From assembly GCA_013397935.1 (NCBI GenBank), contig VZRN01006292.1, positions 718,411-782,410 on the forward strand: a stretch of 64,000 nt of DNA, read 5' to 3'. The translations under genes were made by a program, and so were the position numbers. Every line of letters begins with the position of its first letter. The first letter of the stretch is position 1. The notes under the pieces were generated by a model. It did not search any database. It saw nothing but the letters and a program-made list of their open reading frames with translations, and had not been told where the DNA came from. Shown in pieces: positions 52,299 to 64,000 of the stretch. The DNA comes from Dasyornis broadbenti (taxonomy: Eukaryota; Chordata; Aves; Passeriformes; Dasyornithidae).

Positions 52299-52541
52299 AT
52301 GGCCTGAAGTTGTGTCAGGGCTGGATATTAGGCAAAGGTTCTTCAGCCAGAGGGTGGTTGGGCACTGGAACAGGCTCCCAGGGAAGTGGTCACAGTGCCA
52401 CGCCTGACAGAGTTCAAGAAGCGTTTGCACAATGCACACGGTGTGATTCTTGGGGCTGTCCTGTGCAGGGTGAGAAGCTTGACTGGAAGATCGTCATGCG
52501 GCCCTTCCAAGCCAGGACATTCTATGTTTCTATGATTTGAA
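52299..52541 (+). mobile_element. CR1 LINE, 5'-truncated 3' end
   Basis: The fragment includes GGCTGGATATTAGGCAAAGG, TTCTTCAGCCAGAGGGTGGT, TGGGCACTGGAACAGGCTCC, GACAGAGTTCAAGAAGCG and the terminus ATTCTATGTTTCTATGATTT with the CR1-type tandem end. It is one of the better preserved copies here. Confidence 0.85.
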
Positions 52542-55500
52542 CAACGTCTACATACTAATTCCCTCTGAACCCAAATTAAAACAAATAAAATCCTTGATGA
52601 AATGCATCTACCATATCTGCCTACTTGCTCCAATTTCCTTTATAGGCATTTTGAATACAGAAAATTACACAGGGCCTCATTGCTACTGAAATAAAATTTA
52701 AACTAATATACAAGCTGAAATTAATTTAAATTGTGGATATAACTCATGATGCAGTTTATCTTTTCCCAAAGGCAAAAAGAAGGCAATGATCCTACACTTC
52801 CACTTCGTCAAAAATCTAGCTGGAGTAGGAAAAATGGCAGCATGGACATCAGAAGAGTTGTTCTCAACTTCTTCCATTCTGGGACATCTTTCCTAACACT
52901 TTCTGTTCCATGGCTCCAACAGCTCCCTGGTAGCAACCACAAAACTTGAAAACAAAAGAAAGATCAGAAAACACATCCCAACAAGCTCCTAACTTGTCCC
53001 TAAACTTTCCTTGAAGACATTAGACTAACCAAGGTTGAGACAGAAGTAATTTCTTTATAATAAACACTCGCACACAAAAAAAATAGAAAACCTCAACTCC
53101 CTAAATTTATAGTTTCTAAAAATGCTTATTCAAACTGACACATGCATGACAAGTTTTGGCTGAGTACGATTTAAGGAGGAGGAGTTATACCACCCAGAAA
53201 AATGGTGTTTGTGACAGAAATGACAAAGAATCATTCATCATGGGGTTTTTCTATGTGGAGCAGTAATAAAGCCTAAACGAGACTGCACTTCATTAGTAAT
53301 TTATTTCACAGATCACTATATATACACAAATAGCATAACTCTATTACATTTTTATAGTGCCATTTATTACAGTACTCCACATACTATATCCACATGGCAA
53401 CAAAGAAATGCAGCTTTCTCTGGGGAAGACAGCAGCAGCCAACTGCAGAGCTGCACACAGGGAGGAAACACTTCTGAGCCAGAAGAGCAGAAATAAGAAT
53501 TCTCAGACAAATCAAGACATGGACAATATAAACCAGTAAAACTGAACCTCTAGAGATGTGCAGCTAACTCAGTAGTGTTGCACCATTTTTGCTTGCCTGA
53601 TGCCCCACTTGATTTAGAAAGTAGAAATAAAAGAGGAAAACTGAATATCCTTGCTTTGTCCAGTCAGAGTGACCAACAGCAGAGATTCCCACCAGAGCTC
53701 CCTGGCTAAATTTCTCCCTCCTTTTACTTGATCCTTGAGCACAACACTGGCATTTTCCACTTGCTATGGGAAGGAAAAGAACATCAGTTCAATTGCTTTC
53801 ATCAGTCTGTATCTGGGATGCCGCTTTAGGCATAGCCAAGGACATATTCCCAGATATCAAGAAAAGAGATGCATTTCTTTCTCTGCGAAGACTTCTGCAA
53901 AGTGAGGGTTCAGGGCTATTCCACTCTCCACCAGAAAACAATTTTTAAATGATCATAATTAGAGGCCAAACGTTTCCATTATACCTCCAGAGATGACTGG
54001 TGACTCCTGCCTTCCAAAAGCAGGAGAAAACATGGTATGTTACACAAACCCACAGAATGCTGTGAGAAGATGAGACAGGACACCTGCAAATGTCTCACCA
54101 CAATACTTGCTTGCAACGTAACAATGTGCAATCATGTAGCGTTGGGCCTCTAAAATAACATATTATATGCATTCTATGAATGCTGTTTGAAATAGAAGTT
54201 AAAAAAAATGCATTGCTTTTGACTAGTGAGGCATGTTTAAATTCAACAAATATTCTCTTCATTTTCTTGCCAAAAAATTCTGCTGTAAGAGCACTGATAA
54301 GAAGGTAAGTGGCTTGTCAGTTGTAGATACTACATTTTTAAAAATAAATTTTAAAGTAAAAAACTTCTAAATAAAGACCCTGTACTTGAAATGTAATTTA
54401 TGAACATTGGGTCTTTGATGGTTGGAGAGAAAAAATGATTTTACCTAGCACATTTTTTTAATCTCTTCTGAAGAATTAAATAGAAAGAGAACAAAAAAAT
54501 CAAAACTATCAGGAAAATATTTGCTGAGCACTAAGGTAAAATCTGTTTGACACCAGGGAAAAAAGTTTTCTTAAAACTTGTCAATACTGACTTTCACTGC
54601 ATTGTGGGAGCTTGAGAATAAATATATGCATATTGTTTCTCCTATAGATCTTGTTTTGATGATCCTTCTCAAGCATTCTGTTTTTGAATGCATAATTACA
54701 GTCCACAACATACAGTATCTAATTTGATAAGAGGATGAGTAAACATACATCAATACAATTTTTCTTTCTCTTTTGGTGTCATATTGCACTTCTTCTCCCT
54801 GCTTTAGTGGTAGACTAACTACTAAAAGTTTAAGAAATGAAACCTGCTATACTGCAATGAAGTACTGATTTAAGATGCATGTTTTAATTGGTCATTTAAG
54901 TAATCTGCATTCTCTAGTTCTTACATTAAAAGAGGGATACTGACTATCTGCAAAAAATATAATGTCCTATCTGGGTAAGTTAATGAGTCTGAATTAAGCG
55001 CATGAGTATTCCCCATTGAAACTGGTAAGATTGTTTGAATTCCTAAGTGGGGCGAGTAAACGAAATTGGTTTGCACTCTCTTTTCTATTTGAACTCCCAG
55101 ACATGCAGGAAAACCTTTTTTCTTGCTATAAGAAACGCTACAATCTGACCCACAAATGCAGGAATGACCAGACATTGTAGGAAAGATCACGAAACTCAAA
55201 TTTTATTTCCAGCCTGTTACTCTCCAAATTATTCTCCTCAACAGATTCAAGCACACAGGCATAAGCTCTGGAGAAGAATATTCCTTACAAAACCTGTGAA
55301 TGAATGGATTCAGTGCACTGGAGCTGAGAGAGCATAGGTAGGCTTGTGTAAAAGGTGAAGAGCAGGAGAACAAACTAACAGAACTAATATTGACCTGGAC
55401 ATTGCTGGCAGAGCACCAAGGAAGATCACAGGTGAAAAGAGACTCAAAATTATAAATAGTCTTGAGAATGAGAAGTTTATCTTCAACACCATAGGTGGAA

Positions 55501-55782
55501 AAGCTAATTAAGTGGTTTGGCAAGTTTGAAAGATTTGCTGCCCAGTTTCCATTTGGACAAACCAGGGAGTTGCAGAGTTTTCAGGAGGCAAAGAAGCAGG
55601 AACAAGTTTTAATAGATAAACTTTACCGTCATTCTACATCTAACAGTTTTATCTAAGAAAGTATGGAGATTTTTGTCCTTCTCTCCTGGAACAATTCCTA
55701 GTCATTTAAATCAGCCTATGCAAACACACTGCAAGAAAATCTCATTTGAAAAAAAAACCAAAAATTGTATGATGCTACTTAC

Positions 55783-55946
55783 CTGCCTGTCTACTTCTGG
55801 AAGCAAAAGCAGGAGGTATTGTTGAAAATGCTGAGGTAAAGAAGCAAAGGTGTGTTTATTTATTAAAGCCCTCAGGTTAGTGTTCACTAGAATAGATCCC
55901 GGTGTTTCTATGTCAATATCCTCAGCTTTGGTCCATTTCAAATGTC
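55783..55946 (-). CDS. ASXL3: ASXL3 exon (probably exon 8), first half of DEUBAD domain
   Basis: The acceptor is TTTACTCCAG and the donor CAG|GTAAGT. The exon enters with two bases and ends on a complete glutamine codon. It encodes about 54 residues starting HLKWTKAEDIDIETPGS, through NLRALINKHTFASLP, to LLLLLPEVDRQ. This is the start of the DEUBAD (ASXH) domain, the part of ASXL proteins that binds the C-terminal region of BAP1 and activates its ubiquitin hydrolase activity. The tryptophan in LKWTKAED matches ASXL3 as I recall it. A 20,959-base intron follows and splits the domain between this exon and the next. Confidence 0.96.
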
Positions 55947-58900
55947 CTGGAGTAAATAAACAGAAATAACTTTAAACATAAATAAAGGAAGAGAGTAGGA
56001 ACAAATCTTCTTTTTAAGCTTTTAGCTTTTATTGTATAATACAGTAAGCTCTAGAGAAATGGTACTCTGAGAAGGGTAACACAGCCTTTTCTAGGTGTCT
56101 TAACAGCTTTTTTATTTCCTGTATTTGTCTCTTGACCTCTTACGGGATGCATGTTCCAGTCAACATCACAGCTGACATATTCTTACTTCCACCTCGAGAC
56201 CAACTCAACTCAATAGCTGCAGAAAATAATCCTGTCATGTCATCAACAATAATTGTATAAGTACCTATTTTCAAGCAAAAGGCTGCTTGATGAGGCTGAT
56301 GTGAATCACTCATAATGGACAGCTTCTCTTTTGCCCTCAGCAGTGCCCTATGGTCTACACAACTTGGCCCATTGCACCTGCTAAAACTACCTGTGTGAAT
56401 AAAGAGTGATCAAAGAGACAAGAATACTTAGAATGTTAATGTCTGAAAATGTGCATTTTTCAGAATTTTCCTAAGAACCAATGATCTAAAATGATCAACA
56501 CACAGAAGGTAGCAGCAGGAATTACAAAATTAGAAAACAGGGTATGTGAGGAACAATACAAACCCGGCAGTAAGATAAAGACTCAGCAGAGGGAAAGGGA
56601 AATACATATAGAGCTCACGCACAGTGCTACAGAATAATGTCTTCTTACTTTAGAAGACAGTGGACAGAAAGGCCATCAGCTTAAACTCTTGCACAGTAAG
56701 AAATATATCTGTTAAGATACCGGGAAAAGAAGGCTTTCAACCACCAAGAACAAGGAGACACTGGATTAGATCCATCGGGAGGTATTACAGTCTCCATCAG
56801 TAGAACTCTTTTAAGAATATGTTAAACAAATAGCTGTCAGGAATGACAGATGCATATCTGATTTTGACCTATGACTGATGAACAAATTAGATGACCAGTG
56901 GAGGTCCCATCTGGTCTGATTTTATTAGTATTTCTAGGATAATGCTTAGAAGATACTTTTAAAAGCTTCTTAGAGAGCTACCTGCTTCAAGGGATATATA
57001 TACTGCTACAATTCTTTTTTCCTCTAAGTCTTAACATATCAGGTGGCTTGAAAAACTCAAAAGCTTCTAACCCCTCCCAGGAAACTTCTTCAGGTTTTGG
57101 TCTGTTGTACTTTCAAATATTTCAATTATCATACAAGAGGGATCTGAACTATATAAAACACAAACTCCATCAGAATCTCTAAAAGAACGATTACAAGAAT
57201 ATTCCACTGCTGTGAGCAATGATGGCATTTGTGATTTACACAGGACCTCTTAGCAACAATTACAACTGACATGTTAAGAAAAATAAATACATTTTACAAA
57301 TGAATAAAAGGAATGCAATTATGCTTCAGATTTCTTAGATGACTTATGATGGTCTGTTCCTTGAAAGTCTGTAACCCCAAAAAATACATATGCAAGAAAA
57401 TGCAGATTTGTAAATTCTAGAAGCTCCACTTCAGTCACAGCCTCCCGCAAACGTTCTTGTAATTTAATTTTATTTACTAACAGACAATAGTAACTGAATG
57501 AGACAAGGACTGCTTTGCACTCAGCACAGGATAACCTTTTCCAACACATATTTCCAACATACTCTATATTTCAGTACAGCAAAGACTCCATTACAAACAA
57601 ATGAATGCCCTGTTATACAGGACAATTGCATGGAAGAAGTGCCCATTTTCATGAATGCATCACAATAAACTATCCTCACCATCTGTTCCTCCCACTAAAT
57701 ATAAATGTAAAAAGAACACAGTCCCCGAGCGTAACACAAGTTGTATGATGCACTGAATTTTAATGCCTGTATGTATATTCTCTTCTTTAATCAATACAAA
57801 ATACATATCCCCATCTTCTAAGTGACTCTAAATTAAAGTAACATTTTCCTCAGCTAGCGCTTCATGCCCTGTGGGAGGGCATATGCACAGAGATATTCCA
57901 AACTGAAATAAGATACACGACTGCAAAATCAGCAACATTCTTCAGCGGCAGATATTCTAATACCATGAAAAGCCCAAGACAGAAAGTCAAATCTAAATTT
58001 TCTAATTTATTTCACCTGCTATCACTTACAGAAAACTATGGAGGCTTTATCAACTACTGGAAGAAACGTGTGTATTACTTCTAGGCCAGTAGCAAACTGT
58101 GGTTGCCCACCACAATCTTACTTAAAAAAAAAACAAAACCCTGAAAATCTGCTCAGAGGGACAAGAAATTTTCTCTCCTGCACCTTCCTATGGCTAATTT
58201 GGGATCTGTACAGCAGGTCTCACGTTTTTAATATGATTTAGTGAAGTATTTGGGAGCATCATGGAAGTATGACACTACTGCATCATTAATCATAGCTCTG
58301 AGAGGAGGTTATGAGAAAACACATGCCAATGTTTTTTATGTTGTTTTCCACAGAGAAAGACATTGTGAATCCTTATATAGTTCAGGGGTATCACTATCCA
58401 GATCAGAAATAGAAGCTGTAAGACAACAGAGAAACTCAGGTTTTGCAGCCTTGGAAAATAAGAGCTTAGTCTCCAACACAGAGAATTGACAATAAGGAGA
58501 TGGGAGTACCATGGTTCTACATTGACGTATAAAAATGAAAACAGAAAAAGGACAGAAATCACACAGCTGGCAGAATCTGTTAACTAAAAGGGGAAAAAGT
58601 CAATATATTTAATCAGAACTCAGAAAGTCTACCAAACATAACATGTGGTGAATGTTGGGCAGATCACCAGAGTTTCAGACAATCAAGCAATACCTGGAGC
58701 TGAATTGTGCACTATACAGGACCCTGGACCCATTCTCAAAGCTGCTCAATAACTGCTCTTTTATCATTCCAAGAAACGTTGTGTCATGAGAGAAACATTT
58801 CAGGAGGTACAAGAACAGAAACCCTCAAATCTTAGACAGAGCTCCCTGCATTCCATGCATGGTGTCCCAAAAGGCCAGTGCATTTGTTTTCCAAAAGCCG

Positions 58901-60129
58901 CAAAAAAATCCCTAATGAATTCATTTGATATCATCAGCCAACAGTTGATGTAATATCTGAAGATGGAGAGGAATATATACCTGAAATTATGAAGTACATT
59001 TTCCTGGGAGGCTATGATACAACAAGGCTTGTAGGTTTCATTGTCAGGAACTGGCAATAGGATATTTAACAACGCATCTATGGCATTGAAGAAGTGCCTT
59101 GGAGCTATTTTACAGAATCATTATATATAAAATACGACTAGGTTGGATGATTAATAAAGAAGAACAATCTTATCCCCGCAAAGATAGACATAAAATAGCT
59201 TTTAGGATTTAGCCACTTACAAAAAGCTTGTTTGTTATCTTTTCCAACACAGCCACATTGCCAAGTACTTCTCTAAACCATGCAGCATTCTGCTGAATGC
59301 AAAAAGTACTTTGTAGAGAAAAAGAAACAGTTACATCATTATTTGACTTTACTTAAGCAGGGACAAGAGTTTTAGTGAACACTACATTTTGTGCTCCCTA
59401 GGGAACTTTTCCAATTAAATTTCATGCAGAGCAGGAAAATCTGCCTATCACACGGAGATTGAGAATTTACTCTTAGCATCTCTTCAGAGAAAATTCTTTG
59501 TTAATTACAGAACATGATCTATGAACCTTGCTAAAAACCCCACAGAAAATAAAACCAGAAACTGTATCTACCACCTGAACAGATGTAGCTTCAAAGTAAT
59601 TACAAATCCAACTGAAGAAATAAATCAACCAAAGAAGGAGAACCAACCAAAAAATTTTATGCCAAATCTCTTTATGACATGCAGTAATGCAAATGAAAAA
59701 AGAGAAGGTTAACTTCTAATAGGGCAGGCAAATATGCCAGTAACTCCAGGAATAAATGCACATTAAATGGCAAGCAAATTCACCATAAAGAAAGAATATC
59801 TGTTACACCCCACCCCCAGCCCCCAAAAAACCATTTTGTAACAATCAGAATCTAGTTGCTAAATCACCTCTCTGCCTGATGTTGCTTAGGTCTGTCAAAC
59901 TTTAAGAAGCAACTACAGAAAATCATTCTGGGGAGGAAAAAAAATTGACCATGGGGTTTCCAAGCAGACAGAAAGATGTCTTCTTGAGAGAGAGTTGCTT
60001 CTTGAGAGCGTCAGCTGCTGAGTGTGCAAAAGGGACAGGTAAACCAGAAAAATAAAACTTTTCAAGAGAACACAGAGCTTAGAAAAAAACCAGTATGATA
60101 AGTAAGGTATTTATTTTACTCCTACTCAC
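55947..60129 (-). other. ASXL3 intron
   Basis: This 4.2-kb intron has a GTGAGT donor and a TTTACTCCAG acceptor. I recognise no repeat, RNA gene or exon. The several 60-90 residue open frames are without family signature. Confidence 0.85.
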
Positions 60130-60249
60130 CTAAACCAGATTTTTTTAACCTCTTTAAGTGCTGGCTTGTTTGTTTTCCAGTTGGAGACTTTTGCCCATAT
60201 TTCATCTCTTTATCAGAACCATCTGCTTCACCATTTTTAGATTCAGATC
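60130..60249 (-). CDS. ASXL3: ASXL3 exon (probably exon 7), linker before DEUBAD
   Basis: The exon follows a TTTTTTCCAAAG acceptor and ends at an AG|GTGAGT donor. It enters with two bases that complete a glycine codon and leaves one base. It encodes about 40 residues, SESKNGEADGSDKEM through LKRLKKSGLG: a charged, serine- and lysine-rich linker ending in a basic cluster (HLKRLKKSG) just before the DEUBAD domain. It is too short and has too few start codons to stand out as an independent open frame. It is recognised by its protein match to ASXL3 and by exact phase agreement with both neighbours. Confidence 0.92.
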
Positions 60250-61283
<1,034 letters not shown>

Positions 61284-61614
61284 CTACAAAAACGATAACA
61301 AAACATAAAACTGTAGCAAAAAATAATGCTTATAAGTGAATTACACATGACATTTCTCTACCATTAAACTGAATCCCTTAAAATAAGCATAATTTACACA
61401 GCTACTGACTTCCAGACTTCACAATCGTCCTCTTTATGTCATTTTCTTTAAAAATATAAAATCAGGCTTTTTTCCCTTTTTTTTTATATAGAGAAAGCAG
61501 ATGCACCTTAGATCATTTTCCAATCCAGTTTTGACAACAAAGCAGCACGTAACTGTTTGCTCTACCTTAACAGTACAACGTGATAACCCATGAAATGTGA
61601 AACTAAGACTTCCA

Positions 61615-61654
61615 AAAAAAAAAAAAAANNNNNNNNNNNNNNAAAAAAAAAAAA
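61615..61654. repeat. Poly(A) run containing a 14-base assembly gap
   Basis: An A-run on the plus strand is interrupted by 14 undetermined bases (61629-61642) and continues as A on the far side. The gap size is probably nominal, and the true A-run length is unknown. It lies 330 bases upstream of the first visible ASXL3 exon and does not touch coding sequence. Confidence 0.95.
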
Positions 61655-63823
61655 GTAAAACTAAAATGCTTCACAACCAGAATAAAAATATATATGTCTG
61701 CATATCTCTCGCAGGTGCATCCTCTCCAGTATACTGCTCAGTCAATCAAGTTAACACAGAGTGTCATCAGTATGTACAGCATGTAAGGACTACAGTATTG
61801 ATGCACTCACTCAGCCGTGAGTAGTGCTGCACAAAATCACTGAACATGGCAGGAATCATTTATTTTCGTGAAGGGAATCAGTCCTAATCTTGGAAACCTT
61901 GCAGCATTTGGCTTCTGTCTGTTTGACTTTGGGCATTAACCTTCAGAACACGAACATGATGGTGTTCTGGCAAATCTGGGGAAAAATGATACACGAATAA
62001 ATCTCTACAAATGGAAGTGCTTTGTGTTTCATAAATGCATCGAATACAGGGCTGATAATGTAATATGAAATATTTAAAGATTAGCAATAGCAAATACCCA
62101 TCAGACTGTTTTATATGGAAAATGATATCTCATTCAAAAGGTCTTAAAACATACAGATATGAATACCTGCCAATTAATACATCTGCAAGCATTAAAATTC
62201 TGGAATTAATCAGAATGGGCTGGGCTTAATACAGATCTCTCCTAGCCTCCTTTCTGTTTTTCTCCATTCTTACGGTGCACTCTATTTTTACAATTGTGAT
62301 TTGTGCTATGAACTTGGGGGATTTATTAGAGTAATACTGAATCAACACGCAATGTATTTGATATGAATTATCCCTATAGGTTTATGAGCATGAATGACTG
62401 ATGCCCTATAAGGTTGAAGTCTGTAACTTTAATGGATTGTAATACCTTTCCAGTTTGTTCACATAGCTAAATAACAGGAATAAAAAAATCTCTGAGAAGA
62501 AATCAATATTGGTCTATTCCTCTAAATAACACTCTACACAGCGTAAAATACACCAGGCCACATAGAGGCTATTTCATGGATTAACCCATTTTATTGTACT
62601 TCTCAAAAGACACGTAAGCACCGTGCAATAAAAAGCAAATTAGAACACTTGAAATCAAACAAAGAGAGGAAGCTGGTCAGATCTGCACTGAACCAAAGAA
62701 GAAGCAGAAAGCCATAAAGAACAGCCTATACTTCAAACATTTTTGAGACAGAAAATTCATACTGGTATCGAGCAAGCACAGCCAGACTTGTGGACAGAAA
62801 ATTCTAAAGTGTTAACATTTCTAAAAATTCCCCCAAAATTCCAAAAATGACCCTGCAAACCTAAGTGTCAAACTAGGTGATCCTTAATTAATAGTAACAC
62901 CACAGAAAACAGTGGGAAACAGTTCACTAAAAATTAACTGAAAAGACAGGCAATGCCTGCACTAACAACACACCAGGATAACCACAGCCCAAACTTTGTA
63001 TCATGGTGCCCCACACCCCGATTTGCCTGATGTCATCCTCATGTCATCCTCCCCAGACAAATGGTTAGAGCCCAAACAATGCTCCATGTTCTCCTCCCAC
63101 CTCCTCTTGACTTTCCAAGACAATTTCCACCTCTACCAAGGGTCTATAGCCTTGCTGCCAGCATCCATTTTAACGATTTACACAGACACTGTGGCAAAGG
63201 CATTGATTTTTAATGCCTGGACTGCACTCCCACGAAGGAGAGAAAGGAACCAGCAGTGTATCCACCAACAGTGACGGGCATTCAATGTTTGTACACCTCA
63301 GGTGACACACGTGCTGCTGGAGCAGGGGCAGTGGTACTCAGTGTTTGTCAGGTGCACCACTTACCTTCTTTTGTGTTACTGGCAGGCCCCTTGGGGCACT
63401 TAAGCACACATTTATGCAACTGATCGGGCATTTCCAAGAAGCACAGGCCAACCCATGCCCATGGAGCACTAATGCAAGACATTCCCTGGACAGTTAAGAT
63501 GAGGAAATACAGCTGGGAGCAGACAAAGCTACCAGAACTATTTACTTTGAGGCAGAGCACACTTCTCGAGCTACAGGCTAAGCACCTCTATATATGAGGG
63601 ACAAGCACAAACCTTAAAGATGCCATTTCCCTTTGATGCACACGTTTTTTCAGGGTTTCTTTTTCCCTAACATCCACTGATTCACTGGCAGTCCCTTCCC
63701 CATCTCCTCCAGTTTCTCAGCACAAGTAACCCATCACCAAAGGAGGCCCAAGTTAAGTCTGAAAATCAGGGATGACTCAAGCTGACAGCAAAGCTACACA
63801 CCCCTGAAGGACAGGCTGTATAA

Positions 63824-63872
63824 CAAAAAAAAAAAAAAACCCAAAAGACCCACCCCCCCCAAACCCAACCCC
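63824..63872. repeat. A-run followed by C-rich low-complexity sequence
   Basis: Fifteen or so A residues are followed by CCCAAAAGACCCACCCCCCC-type sequence in the rightmost intron. No target-site duplication or element body was recognised beside it. Confidence 0.75.
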
Positions 63873-64000
63873 CTACCATGTGGAAATTAAAATCTAAGCA
63901 AAACTTTTAACACAAAGTTAATGAATTACCAATGAATTAACCTGTGAACAGAGAATAGACACATAATCTTCCCCATGCCTCTCTCTTTTCATTTGTGAAA

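Larger units (their letters stand above)
34824..55782 (-). other. Large ASXL3 intron (about 21 kb)
   Basis: The donor is GTAAGT and the acceptor TTTTCTAG. The intron carries several CR1 remnants (39549-39900, 41600-43345, 42219-42311, 45455-46010, 52299-52541), an (AT)n run with one undetermined base, and a purine-rich run near 48.2 kb. The rest (34.8-39.5, 46-48.1, 48.3-52.2 and 52.6-55.7 kb) shows no feature I can name. No open frame in it has a recognisable family signature. Confidence 0.85.
61284..64000 (-). other. Partial ASXL3 intron running off the right edge
   Basis: The intron upstream of the first visible exon ends with the TTTTGTAG acceptor and continues beyond the window. It contains an A-run with an assembly gap (61615-61654), a less AT-rich patch at about 62950-63560, and an A/C-rich run at 63824-63872. 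No exon matching the residues expected before ALRQQQKRR was found. Confidence 0.75.

Noticed and set aside
63365..63560. Exon-like minus-strand open frame ending in a strong GAAG|GTAAGT donor, upstream of the first visible ASXL3 exon.
   Set aside because: It would leave one base of a codon, but the next exon starts in phase 0, so it cannot splice to it in frame. Its translation also does not match the residues expected in ASXL3.
61284..64000. Search for the HARE-HTH exons and start codon of ASXL3.
   Set aside because: No segment encoding the expected basic N-terminus or winged-helix sequence with splice sites was found; these exons must lie to the right of the window.

Overview
This window is vertebrate nuclear DNA, and the repeats point to a bird. 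It is AT-rich, most of it is intronic or intergenic, and the only interspersed repeats I can recognise are CR1-type LINE fragments, many with the typical avian CR1 3' end. No Alu-, B1- or MIR-like SINEs are evident. The species cannot be named from the sequence alone.

One protein-coding gene is supported: the 3' (C-terminal) part of ASXL3, on the minus strand. Seven coding exons can be placed with GT-AG boundaries and consistent phases: 61283-61166, 60249-60130, 55946-55783, 34823-34727, 34257-34152, 28255-26323 and 23959-20264. Joined, they give an uninterrupted frame of 6234 bases (2077 residues plus stop). It contains a complete DEUBAD domain, a long disordered middle with a 12-residue tandem repeat, proline and glutamine tracts, and the C-terminal PHD finger. 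The 5' exons, which carry the start codon and the HARE-HTH domain, lie beyond the right edge. ASXL proteins are the obligate cofactors of the BAP1 H2AK119 deubiquitinase (PR-DUB).

Layout: 1-15.2 kb is intergenic DNA downstream of the gene, with old CR1 remnants, a simple (AAAC)n repeat, two stretches that look like conserved noncoding elements, and a candidate CTCF site near 14.02 kb. About 15.2-20.26 kb is probably the long 3' UTR. From 20.26 to 61.3 kb come the seven exons and six introns, including one of about 21 kb that separates the two halves of the DEUBAD coding region. 61.3-64 kb is part of the next intron and holds a 14-base assembly gap.

I found no CRISPR array, tRNA, rRNA, complete transposon, retrovirus or second gene, and nothing that qualifies as a previously undescribed system. 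The more unusual points are the repeat tracts inside ASXL3, the possible noncoding regulatory elements, the history of the CR1 copies and the long 3' UTR.
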